Assembly: GCA_017421145.1 (NCBI GenBank)
Contig: JAFOTA010000041.1
Coordinates: forward strand, 1 to 35,142
Direction: 5' to 3'
Origin: Treponema sp.
GTDB lineage: Bacteria; Spirochaetota; Spirochaetia; Treponematales; Treponemataceae
DNA length: 35,142 nt
The notes below the pieces were generated by a model. The model saw only the letters and a list, made by a program, of their open reading frames with translations. It did not search any database and was not told the origin of the DNA. Position numbers and translations under genes: made by a program. Positions 15,475-23,356 of the stretch are shown piece after piece (positions within the stretch are counted from its first letter, which is position 1; each line of letters starts with the position of its first letter).

Positions 15475-16736
15475 TGGCCCGTTTTGGAAAAAGTGACCAG
15501 CACTTCTGCATTTTTTGCGGAAGACCGGCAGATGAAAAGCGCAGGGTCGTAAAGGCCCCTAATGATCCGGTATACATCTGCGAGAACTGCGTAAGTGCAT
15601 GTCAGGCCGTTCTCAATGACGAAAAGCACTCACAGGCACCTATCGACATGGCAGACGTACCTACTCCGAAAGAATTCAAGGAATATCTGGATCAGTACGT
15701 AATCGGTCAGGATCAGGCAAAGAAAGTTCTTTCAGTCGCCGTGTACAACCATTACAAGCAGCTTTCCATTTCAAGGGAGCAGCAGGCTCTCAGCGAGATA
15801 AAGATAGAAAAATCAAACATCCTTCTTCTGGGACCGACCGGAAGCGGAAAGACACTCCTTGCAAAGACCCTTGCAGAAAAGCTCAAGGTTCCTTTTGCCA
15901 TAGCCGACGCAACCACTCTCACGGAAGCCGGATATGTAGGCGAAGACGTGGAGAACGTGCTTTTGAAGCTCATCAATGCGGCGGACGGGGACGTTTCTGC
16001 GGCTGAAAGGGGAATCATCTTCATCGATGAAATCGACAAGATCAGCAGGAAGAGCGAAAACACTTCCATAACACGTGACGTAAGCGGTGAAGGCGTACAG
16101 CAGGCTCTCCTCAAGATTCTGGAAGGAACGCATGCATCCGTGCCGCCACAGGGTGGAAGAAAGCATCCGAACCAGGAGATGATCGACATAGACACAACGA
16201 ACATCCTGTTCATCTGCGGAGGAGCTTTCGTCGGTCTTGACAAAATCATCGAGCAGAGGCTTTCATCTTCATCAATCGGATTCGGAGCCACAGGAACAAG
16301 GCGTACTGAAGAAGAGCGCATGGAGCTTTTGAATCAGGTTACGTCGGATGACCTCGTGAAGTTCGGGCTTATCCCGGAAATCATCGGACGTCTTCCAATG
16401 ACATGTGCACTCAAGGAGCTTGACAGGGATGACCTCAAGAGAATCCTAACGGAACCGAAGAATGCAATCACGAAGCAGTTCCAGGCAAGCTTTGCAATAG
16501 ACGACGTGGATCTTTCATTCGATGAAGAGGCGATCGAGCAGCTTGCGGACATTGCAATCAAGAACAAGACGGGTGCGCGTGGTCTCCGTGCAATCGTTGA
16601 AAAAATACTTCTTGACATTATGTTCGAGATTCCGTCAATCAGCGGAAAGAAAAAGCTGGTCGTCACCAAGGATATAGTGAACCAGACTTCAATAGAAAAC
16701 GTTGAATCGCTTCTGGTCGATCAAAAGACTGCCTAA
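15474..16736 (+). CDS. clpX: ATP-dependent Clp protease ATP-binding subunit ClpX
   Basis: A 420-residue ClpX. Zinc-binding domain with two CxxC pairs (CIFC at 14-17, CENC at 36-39); Walker A GPTGSGKT; Walker [11 protein letters not shown]; sensor region and the ClpP-binding IGF loop (SIGFGA). It is the AAA+ unfoldase that feeds ClpP. Overlaps clpP by one base, so the two are coupled. It is followed by a bidirectional terminator. Confidence 0.98.
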   Translation: MARFGKSDQHFCIFCGRPADEKRRVVKAPNDPVYICENCVSACQAVLNDEKHSQAPIDMADVPTPKEFKEYLDQYVIGQDQAKKVLSVAVYNHYKQLSISREQQALSEIKIEKSNILLLGPTGSGKTLLAKTLAEKLKVPFAIADATTLTEAGYVGEDVENVLLKLINAADGDVSAAERGIIFIDEIDKISRKSENTSITRDVSGEGVQQALLKILEGTHASVPPQGGRKHPNQEMIDIDTTNILFICGGAFVGLDKIIEQRLSSSSIGFGATGTRRTEEERMELLNQVTSDDLVKFGLIPEIIGRLPMTCALKELDRDDLKRILTEPKNAITKQFQASFAIDDVDLSFDEEAIEQLADIAIKNKTGARGLRAIVEKILLDIMFEIPSISGKKKLVVTKDIVNQTSIENVESLLVDQKTA

Positions 16737-16743
16737 AAAAACA

Positions 16744-16787
16744 AACCGTTCCGTAACAGAAAAGACTGAAAACGGGACGGTTTTTTT
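16744..16787. terminator. bidirectional terminator between clpX and the glycosyltransferase gene
   Basis: AACCGTTCCGT (16744-16754) pairs with ACGGGACGGTT (16772-16782), eleven pairs with one wobble. T7 follows on the plus strand, and on the minus strand the stem is followed by a T-rich run (complement of 16735-16743), so it serves both convergent genes. Confidence 0.8.
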
Positions 16788-16822
16788 ATGTCCTGAAAAA
16801 AAGCATTCAGACAGGAGATTTT

Positions 16823-17947
16823 TCATTCCATGCCGAGCTGACGGAAAACATCCACCGTGGAAGCAGCATTCTTTTCCCATGAAAAACGCTTCGTCCAGTT
16901 GATTCCGCCTTCAATCAGCTTTTTCCTAAGCCCCTCGTCAAGCAGGACCTTTTCGATCGCGCTTTCAATGTCGCTTATGTCGTTTGAATTGAAAAAACAT
17001 GCGTTCTGGCCGGCAACTTCCTTCAAAGCCCCGGAATCAGAGCATGCCACTGGAACACCGGTAGCCATGGCCTCAAGAACCGAAAGACCAGCACCCTCAG
17101 TGACAGACGGGAACACGCATGCTTCGGCACCCCTGTAAAGCTCCGGGAAACTTTCATGCGGAAAATACCCGGTTATGAAAATATCGCTCGCCGCCGACGA
17201 CTCAAAGACAGCCTTATGAACCTGCTCGCCGTAGCGTGACTCCGAACCTGCAAGAACAAGCCTGTGCGGAAGACCAGTCTTTTCCTTGAACAAAGAAAAC
17301 GCCCTTACAAGCTCCACGTGCTTTTTGTCCGCATTTTCCATACGGCTGGCATATACGATGTAAGGCCTCTTTATTGCAAAAGGCTTTATGTCAACGGTCT
17401 GTGCGTCAACCGGAAAATCCTGCACCGGATAAAAAAGGCTGTGGTCGATTCCGCTGTGTATTACAACGATCTTCCTGCATTTTATGCCCGATTTCTCCAA
17501 ATCTTTCTTTACGTACTGGCTCGGGGTGATTATGCAGTCAACTTTGGAAAGCCCCCTCTTCATCTGCTGGCGGAAAAACCAGTCGTCGTTCTTCTCAAAG
17601 AGATTGCTTACGATATCGTTTACTATTGCCACGCCCGGAACCTTGAATTTTTTCGGGATCATCCTTGGTCCTGCTGCATAAAGCATGGCATCATAGCCCT
17701 GTTTTTTTCCGAATTTGTTCGCCTTGAAAATATGCCACCATCTTTCTGCGGTAAGGCTGTCAGGAACCGAAACGGCTTCAAAACGAAAATCCTTGTCCCC
17801 GGTATAGATATAGCGGTCCATCTCCGGGCCGAAAAGCTCAAATTCCATGTCGCCGCCGGACGGAAGATTGTGAACAAGGGATGTGAGGTAAGAACCAAGG
17901 CCTGAACGACCGTGCTCGCAGCCGAACGTATCTATTCCAACTTTCAT
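16823..17947 (-). CDS. GT4-type (family 1) glycosyltransferase
   Basis: A 374-residue GT-B fold glycosyltransferase. The N-terminal domain starts MKVGIDTFGCEHGRSGLGSY with a glycine-rich loop; the C-terminal domain has IVYASRMENADKKHVELVRAF and the nucleotide-sugar motif EGAGLSVLEAMATGVPV (E-x7-E). It likely adds a sugar to a glycolipid, polysaccharide or protein; the acceptor cannot be told. I chose ATG 17947 over an in-frame ATG at 17974 because a TG-extended -10 box (17962-17954) lies between them. The -10 box ends 6 nt before the ATG, so the mRNA is probably leaderless. It stands alone, without other glycan genes nearby. Confidence 0.85.
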   Translation of the reverse strand: MKVGIDTFGCEHGRSGLGSYLTSLVHNLPSGGDMEFELFGPEMDRYIYTGDKDFRFEAVSVPDSLTAERWWHIFKANKFGKKQGYDAMLYAAGPRMIPKKFKVPGVAIVNDIVSNLFEKNDDWFFRQQMKRGLSKVDCIITPSQYVKKDLEKSGIKCRKIVVIHSGIDHSLFYPVQDFPVDAQTVDIKPFAIKRPYIVYASRMENADKKHVELVRAFSLFKEKTGLPHRLVLAGSESRYGEQVHKAVFESSAASDIFITGYFPHESFPELYRGAEACVFPSVTEGAGLSVLEAMATGVPVACSDSGALKEVAGQNACFFNSNDISDIESAIEKVLLDEGLRKKLIEGGINWTKRFSWEKNAASTVDVFRQLGME

Positions 17948-17953
17948 TCCTAC

Positions 17954-17962
17954 AGTATACCA
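17954..17962 (-). promoter_or_regulatory. extended -10 promoter of the glycosyltransferase, leaderless
   Basis: On the minus strand TGG then TATACT (17959-17954), i.e. TGnTATACT, with 6 nt to the ATG at 17947; expected start is the A of ATG. No convincing -35 box. Confidence 0.6.
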
Positions 17963-17978
17963 CAAACCATGCAAATTA

Positions 17979-17987
17979 TGCTATACT
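17979..17987 (+). promoter_or_regulatory. extended -10 promoter of the DEAD-box helicase, leaderless
   Basis: TGC then TATACT (17982-17987), with 6 nt to the ATG at 17994; expected start is the A of ATG. No convincing -35 box: the place it would occupy overlaps the -10 box of the opposite gene. Confidence 0.6.
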
Positions 17988-17993
17988 AGTAGA

Positions 17994-19409
17994 ATGAGTA
18001 TGAATTTTTCTGACTGCGGTATTTCCGCACAACTTCAAGACAAACTGAAATCCCTGGGAATAGACTCCCCCACCCCCGTGCAGAAGGAAGTGATTCCTCT
18101 TGTCGCCGCAAACAAGAACATCCTTTTTCAAAGCGAGACAGGAACGGGAAAAACATTCGCATACCTGCTTCCGTTGGTGCAGAGGCTCGAAGAATCAGGG
18201 AATCCGGGGCATCACGTGAAAATACTGATTGCATCCCCCACATACGAGCTTGCTTCCCAGATAAAACAGCAGCTGCAGCTCATAAGCGGAATAAAATCCC
18301 TTCTGTGCATAGGCGGCGCACCCATTTCACGGCAGATTGAGATGCTCAAGGAAAAACCGGAGATCGTCATAGGAGGCTCGGCAAGGCTTCTTGAACTAAT
18401 CCACCTGAAAAAGCTCAAGGCAGATTACGTAACCACGCTCGTGCTTGATGAAGCGGACAGACTTCTAAGCCCGGAACTCAGAGAAGACACCGAAGCTCTT
18501 TTGGAAAGGCTCCCCAGAAAAGTGCAGCTCATAGGAAATTCAGCCACGGTTTCAGCATACACGCAGAGAATACTCCAGGAAGCAAGGGACGGTCTTGACA
18601 GTGCGGATCCTGACACAAAAAAAGACGGCGAAAACGCAATAAAGCTCATATCCCTACCGGCAGAGGACGTGCTCAGAAAAAGGATAACCCATTGGGCAAT
18701 ATTCGCGCAGCAGAGGGATAAGATAGACACTTTGCGGAGCTTCATCAATGCCGTGAACCCCAAGAAAATGATAGTCTTCACAAGCCGGTCCGACCAGATT
18801 GAAAACATAGTCGAAAAGCTCAGGTACAAGAAAATCGACGTTGAAGGATTCAGCGCAAAAATCGACAAAAAGGCAAGGAAAGAATCCATAGACAGGTTCA
18901 GGAGCGGAAAGACACCGATACTCGTGACCACTGACCTTGCGTCGAGGGGACTGGACATAGCCGGGGTGACGCATGTAGTTCAGATGGATCTTCCAGAGCA
19001 TGCTGATTTTTTCATACACAGGGCAGGAAGAACCGGGCGTGCGGGTGAAACGGGATTCAACTGCGTGATCGGAGATGAATTTGAGATGAGGGATTACGCA
19101 AAGCTTGAAAAAAAGCTTAAAATAACCGTATATCCTAAAATACTCTATTACGGAAAGCTGCTCGACGTTTCGGAAGTCCCTATGGAAGATGAACCAGACG
19201 GCGGAGATGACGGAAAGAACGAAAAGCCGCAGGAAGTTCAGGAAAAATCAGGACCGAAAAAGAAAGCAAGCGGTACGCAGGTAAAAAACACGGAAGAAAA
19301 GAAAGATCATGAAAATGAATCCGGGGAAAAACCCAAGAAAAAATTCTACGAGCTTATAAAAAGACCTAAGCAGAAGAAAAAGAGGAGAAGGAAGGCCGAA
19401 AAATCATGA
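17994..19409 (+). CDS. DEAD-box ATP-dependent RNA helicase
   Basis: A 471-residue helicase. Q motif GIDSPTPVQKEVI (22-34), motif I SETGTGKT (47-54), Ia PTYELA (82-87; usually PTRELA), motif II DEAD (152-155), motif III SAT (183-185), motif VI HRAGRTGR (342-349). Residues 390-471 form a lysine-rich tail ending KKKRRRKAEKS, suited to RNA binding. It likely remodels rRNA or mRNA in the cytosol. Its mRNA appears leaderless (see promoter). It overlaps the following prepilin-peptidase-like gene by 4 nt (ATGA). Confidence 0.95.
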   Translation: MSMNFSDCGISAQLQDKLKSLGIDSPTPVQKEVIPLVAANKNILFQSETGTGKTFAYLLPLVQRLEESGNPGHHVKILIASPTYELASQIKQQLQLISGIKSLLCIGGAPISRQIEMLKEKPEIVIGGSARLLELIHLKKLKADYVTTLVLDEADRLLSPELREDTEALLERLPRKVQLIGNSATVSAYTQRILQEARDGLDSADPDTKKDGENAIKLISLPAEDVLRKRITHWAIFAQQRDKIDTLRSFINAVNPKKMIVFTSRSDQIENIVEKLRYKKIDVEGFSAKIDKKARKESIDRFRSGKTPILVTTDLASRGLDIAGVTHVVQMDLPEHADFFIHRAGRTGRAGETGFNCVIGDEFEMRDYAKLEKKLKITVYPKILYYGKLLDVSEVPMEDEPDGGDDGKNEKPQEVQEKSGPKKKASGTQVKNTEEKKDHENESGEKPKKKFYELIKRPKQKKKRRRKAEKS

Positions 19410-19846
19410 CGTCCCTGATTTTCATCGGATTTTCCATTCCGATAGCGGTATGCGACATACGAAGCATGAAGATTCCCGACCTGCTGATCTATTCAGGGAT
19501 AAGCGCCATGCTGGGATACAGGGCTGCATTTTTACGCGAAGGAATCCTCCTTTATATATGCGCCGCATTGATTTCTGCCGTCCTTTTCGTCATGGTCAGG
19601 AAGATTTCGAAAAGCGGCCTTGGATGGGCGGACGTAAAATATGCTGCCTTGTGCGGCCTTTATGCAGGGCTCAGCTATGTTTTCATAGGATACGTGCTCA
19701 CGGCATTGTTCTGCGGGATTTTTTTCCTTATCCTAAAAGCAGCCGGAAGATACGGAAGCGGAAAAGCGGTGCCGTTCACGCCTTTCATGGCACTTGGAAC
19801 CGTGTCAGTCATGCTGATACCTATTGTTAAACAGCTTGCTTGCTGA
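19406..19846 (+). CDS. A24-type prepilin peptidase-like membrane protein
   Basis: A 146-residue polytopic membrane protein with about four to five membrane segments. It resembles the short A24 aspartic peptidases (CpaA/TadV type): the first catalytic Asp is D17 (AVCDIRSMKIPD), the second D76 in GLGWADVK, where most members have a G before this Asp (GxGD). The PFTPFMALGT segment near the end also fits. Such enzymes cut prepilin leaders at the inner membrane, but no pilin or secretion gene is in the window. It overlaps the helicase gene by 4 nt. Assignment as A24-like is good; activity is uncertain because of the GWAD motif. Confidence 0.75.
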   Translation: MTSLIFIGFSIPIAVCDIRSMKIPDLLIYSGISAMLGYRAAFLREGILLYICAALISAVLFVMVRKISKSGLGWADVKYAALCGLYAGLSYVFIGYVLTALFCGIFFLILKAAGRYGSGKAVPFTPFMALGTVSVMLIPIVKQLAC

Positions 19847-19852
19847 TATAAT
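19824..19852 (+). promoter_or_regulatory. promoter of smc
   Basis: TTGTTA (19824-19829), 17-nt spacer, TATAAT (19847-19852). It lies at the end of the upstream gene and gives a leader of about 53 nt. Confidence 0.7.
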
Positions 19853-19911
19853 CATTGCGGGAAAAATTATCGGGCGCAGTAAAAAATGCGTCTTATTATA
19901 GAGGGAATTTT

Positions 19912-22900
19912 GTGTTTTTAAAGAGTCTTGAAATATTCGGTTTCAAATCATTCGCTGACCGCACTCACATCAACTTCACCGACGGGATAACCGCACTTTT
20001 GGGTCCCAACGGATGCGGAAAAAGCAATGTCGTCGATGCAATAAAATGGGTTCTTGCAGAAAACCGCTCAAAAAATCTGCGCGCGGCAACAATGGAGGAC
20101 GTAATCTTCAACGGAACGGAAGCACGCCCTGCACTTTCGCTTGCTGAAGTTACATTGACCATAGCCAACGAAAACGGACTCCTTCCGCTTGATGACAGTG
20201 AGATCGCCATAAAAAGAAGATTGTACCGCTCGGGTGAAAACGAATATTTCATCAACGGACGGCAGGCAACGGCATCGGAAATAAGAAAGCTGTTCATGGA
20301 CACCGGAATCGGAAAATCAGCTTATTCCGTCATGGAACAGGGAAAAATCACGCAGATACTTTCCTCAAAACCTGAAGACAGGCGCTATCTTTTCGAAGAG
20401 GCTGCAGGAATCAGCAGAAGCAAGGCAGAAGTGGCCGAAGCAGAAAAAGAGCTTGAAAAGACACGTGCAAATCTCGCACAGATTGAAAGCGGACTTTCCG
20501 AAACCAAGAGAAACTATGAGGCTCTCAAAGTCCAGGCAGAAAAGACGAACAAATACAGGAAGCTCCTTGATGAAAAATTCAACTACGAGCTTGACATACA
20601 GCTTCTTAAGCTCAAGGATTTCACGCAGAACAAGGCACGCCATGAGCAGATACTGAACGAAGCAAAGGAAAAGCGTGACCTCGCGATCAAGGAAATAGAG
20701 CAGATCTACGCCGCGCTGAACGAAAACACGGACAAGATAAAATCCCTGCAGGAACAGATGAACGTCAAGCAGCAGGAAGTCATAAAGATTGCCGCAGAAC
20801 AGAACGGAAAAAAAGACATGGCCGTCCAGCTCAAACAGCAGCAGGGCGCACTCAGGGAAAAGGTCGGGCAGATTGAAAACAGGATCAAGAACATAAGGGA
20901 ACGCCTTGAAGAATACAACGATGACATCGACAACCTGAACGCAGAGCTGCATGAAAAGAACAAAAAGCTCGACGACATAAAGCGCAACATAGAGAATTTC
21001 ACAGAAAACATCTCTCAGTCATCGCTTCAGATAGACGAAAACCAGCGCCAGATAAGCACGAACGCCGGAAAAATACACAACCTCGATGCAGAGCGTGCAA
21101 AGCTCCAGAGCGATCTTGCGGCAATCACCGAAGACATCGTTACGGAACTCGACGCAAAGCTGAAAGATGCAGGATATTCTTCCGCGGCAAACAAAAAAGC
21201 GAAGGAAGATCTTGACACCCTCATCGAAAGGATAAAGATTTTCTCGAACGGACGCGCGAACATTTTCAGGGACTTCAACTCACTCCCGTCACACTCCGAA
21301 AAGGATGCGGCAAAATTCAGCGGGGATGCGGTACAGGCTTTCACGGAGCTTTCCTCCATGATCGACGAGCTGAAATCAAGCCTTGACAGCTATACCAAGA
21401 CTTCGCCCCAGTTCATAGACGAATTTCTTTCACCGGAAGGAATCATCACGAAAAAAAGGCGCATAGACGAATCAATCAACGAAAATTTCGCGGAGATAGA
21501 TTCAATCAGCAAGGAGAACGAAAGCCTTTCAAAGCTGAACGCAAGCCTCACGAAAAAAATCAACGAATACAAGGAAACTTTGGGCAAGCTTCAGATAAAC
21601 CGTGCAGAAATGATACAGCAGCTTAACTCATGCAACCAGCAGATTTCCACTCTCAAAAAGACCCTTGCATCCGAGCAGACCAGCCTTAAGGAACAGGAAG
21701 ACGAGCTTTTCCAGGAAAACCAGAGAAAAGACGACATAGACGAAAAGCTTGAGGAACTGGACTCACAGATTGCAGAACTCCAGCACAAGGGCGAAAAACT
21801 CACGGACGAGCTTACTCAGCTTGACTCACAGATTGCAGACTGCAACAGCCGCGTTTCAGGAAAAGAGGACACGCTCAAAAAGAAACAGGAAGAAAAGAAC
21901 AAGTATCAGGATCAGATTGAGCGGTACAGCGTAGGAATTGCCCAGAACGACACTGAAATCAGGAACGTAAAGCAGAATTTCCAGGACAACTATTCACGCG
22001 ACCTCATGGAATTCGAAGAAAGGATGTACACCATAACGGCCACGCCTCAGGCACTCAGGGAAAAGCTTTCTTCCGTCAAAGAAAAGATTTCCGAGCTTGG
22101 TCAGGTGAACTTCATGGCGGTTGAGCAGTTCGCTGAAGAAAAAGAAAGGTACGAAAGGCAGCAGGAAAGCTTTGCGGACACGAAAAAGACGCTTGACAAC
22201 CTCGTGCGTGTGAGCGAAGAGATCAGGACCAAATCATCCGAGCTGTTCCTCAGCACATACAATAAGATCAGGAAGAATTTCCACAACATGTTCCGCCGCA
22301 TGTTCAACAACGGAGGAAGGGCTGAGCTTCGTCTCGTGGATCCAGCAAACGTGCTCACTTCAGGAATCGACATATATGCGCAGCCGCCGGGAAAAAAGCT
22401 TGAGAACATCTCCCTGCTTTCGGGCGGTGAAAAGACCATGACAGCAATGGCGCTTCTCTTTGCAACGTATCAGGTGCGCCCAAGCCCCTTCTGCCTTCTG
22501 GACGAAATCGATGCGGCTCTTGACGACAAGAACGTAGGAAGCCTCGTCAACGTCCTCAGGGCATTCTCAGGCGTAAGCCAGTACATAGTCATAACGCACA
22601 ACAAAAAGACGGTTCTCGGTGCTTCGTCCATGCTCGGAGTGGTGATGGAAGAAAGCGGAATCACAAAGGTGGTTCAGATCCGCCTGGATGATGACATGCT
22701 CAACGGAAAGGCAGCTTTCGAAGACAATGATGATTTCGTTGAAGAGGAAGTGGAGCCGGAAGAAGGCATAGTGATTCCTCAGAGACCGCCGAGAAGGGAG
22801 CATAATCCTGACGGAAGCCTCAAGGAACCGCAGGAAACAGATTCTGAAGATGGAAATTCCGAAAAAAATCAGGAAATTTCAGAAAAAGAAGCGTCTGAAA

Positions 22901-22995
22901 ACATGGAAAACGGGAAACAAACCGATGATAAAAGTGTTATAATAGATGAAAAACCAGAGCCGTCCGGTTCAAGCGGAGAAAGCCCAGATGATTGA
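19912..22995 (+). CDS. smc: chromosome partition protein SMC (short form)
   Basis: A 1027-residue SMC. N-terminal head with Walker A GPNGCGKS (31-38) and SAYSVMEQGKI; long heptad-rich arms; C-terminal head with the ABC signature LSGGE (836-840) and Walker B LLDEID (D864, E865). SMC compacts and helps separate chromosomes, normally with ScpA and ScpB (not in the window). I set the start at GTG 19912 (FLKSLEIFGFKSFADRT, the standard N-terminus) with GAGGGA upstream; a TTG at 19855 would lie next to the promoter. It is shorter than usual SMC (about 1150-1200); no typical hinge sequence is visible in the middle (about 405-525). The last 100 residues are an acidic, probably disordered tail. Confidence 0.93.
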   Translation: MFLKSLEIFGFKSFADRTHINFTDGITALLGPNGCGKSNVVDAIKWVLAENRSKNLRAATMEDVIFNGTEARPALSLAEVTLTIANENGLLPLDDSEIAIKRRLYRSGENEYFINGRQATASEIRKLFMDTGIGKSAYSVMEQGKITQILSSKPEDRRYLFEEAAGISRSKAEVAEAEKELEKTRANLAQIESGLSETKRNYEALKVQAEKTNKYRKLLDEKFNYELDIQLLKLKDFTQNKARHEQILNEAKEKRDLAIKEIEQIYAALNENTDKIKSLQEQMNVKQQEVIKIAAEQNGKKDMAVQLKQQQGALREKVGQIENRIKNIRERLEEYNDDIDNLNAELHEKNKKLDDIKRNIENFTENISQSSLQIDENQRQISTNAGKIHNLDAERAKLQSDLAAITEDIVTELDAKLKDAGYSSAANKKAKEDLDTLIERIKIFSNGRANIFRDFNSLPSHSEKDAAKFSGDAVQAFTELSSMIDELKSSLDSYTKTSPQFIDEFLSPEGIITKKRRIDESINENFAEIDSISKENESLSKLNASLTKKINEYKETLGKLQINRAEMIQQLNSCNQQISTLKKTLASEQTSLKEQEDELFQENQRKDDIDEKLEELDSQIAELQHKGEKLTDELTQLDSQIADCNSRVSGKEDTLKKKQEEKNKYQDQIERYSVGIAQNDTEIRNVKQNFQDNYSRDLMEFEERMYTITATPQALREKLSSVKEKISELGQVNFMAVEQFAEEKERYERQQESFADTKKTLDNLVRVSEEIRTKSSELFLSTYNKIRKNFHNMFRRMFNNGGRAELRLVDPANVLTSGIDIYAQPPGKKLENISLLSGGEKTMTAMALLFATYQVRPSPFCLLDEIDAALDDKNVGSLVNVLRAFSGVSQYIVITHNKKTVLGASSMLGVVMEESGITKVVQIRLDDDMLNGKAAFEDNDDFVEEEVEPEEGIVIPQRPPRREHNPDGSLKEPQETDSEDGNSEKNQEISEKEASENMENGKQTDDKSVIIDEKPEPSGSSGESPDD
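22935..22943 (+). promoter_or_regulatory. possible internal promoter near the end of smc
   Basis: TGT then TATAAT (22938-22943), a perfect extended -10 box without a clear -35 box, about 45 nt before the ATG at 22988. It may give the downstream genes an smc-independent transcript. Confidence 0.4.
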
Positions 22996-23356
22996 CTTTG
23001 AGGAAATAACGGACAAAGCAAGGACTTTTGTTGATGAGCACAAGATCCTTTCCGTCGGAATAATCTTAGGTGTAGTCGTCCTCCTTATCATTCTTGTCCT
23101 TGTCATAGGGATTTCGGCAGGCTCAGGAAAGAAAAAAAACGTAACCGTGGAAAAGACCTTCGCGGCTGAAGATGATTTCGTAAAGCCCCAGGCCTATACC
23201 ATGACGGAAGATTATTATTTTTCCCGTAAGACAGAAGACAGCTGGTCACAGGAAGAAGTAGACAAATGGTTTGCAGTTCCGACATCCCCGGTGATGAATG
23301 AACTGAGAAAAGATAACGACTCCATCGTCGATGAAATTTTAGGAGCAGCCCCATGA
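22988..23356 (+). CDS. small single-span membrane protein of unknown function
   Basis: A 122-residue protein. A short cytosolic start (MIDFEEITDKARTFVDEHK), one membrane segment (about 22-43, VGIILGVVVLLIILVLVIG), then a soluble part with KAYTMTEDYYFSRKTEDSW-like sequence. I do not recognise the family. The ATG at 22988 overlaps the smc stop (ATGATTGA), and its stop overlaps the next start (ATGA at 23353), so it is translationally coupled on both sides. This is more likely than the longer frame from 22946, which starts 2 nt after a -10 box. Confidence 0.75.
   Translation: MIDFEEITDKARTFVDEHKILSVGIILGVVVLLIILVLVIGISAGSGKKKNVTVEKTFAAEDDFVKPQAYTMTEDYYFSRKTEDSWSQEEVDKWFAVPTSPVMNELRKDNDSIVDEILGAAP

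Noticed and set aside
17948..17974. Upstream ATG (17974) for the glycosyltransferase
   Set aside because: It lies upstream of the -10 box; the next ATG (17947) gives the normal start of the glycosyltransferase fold.
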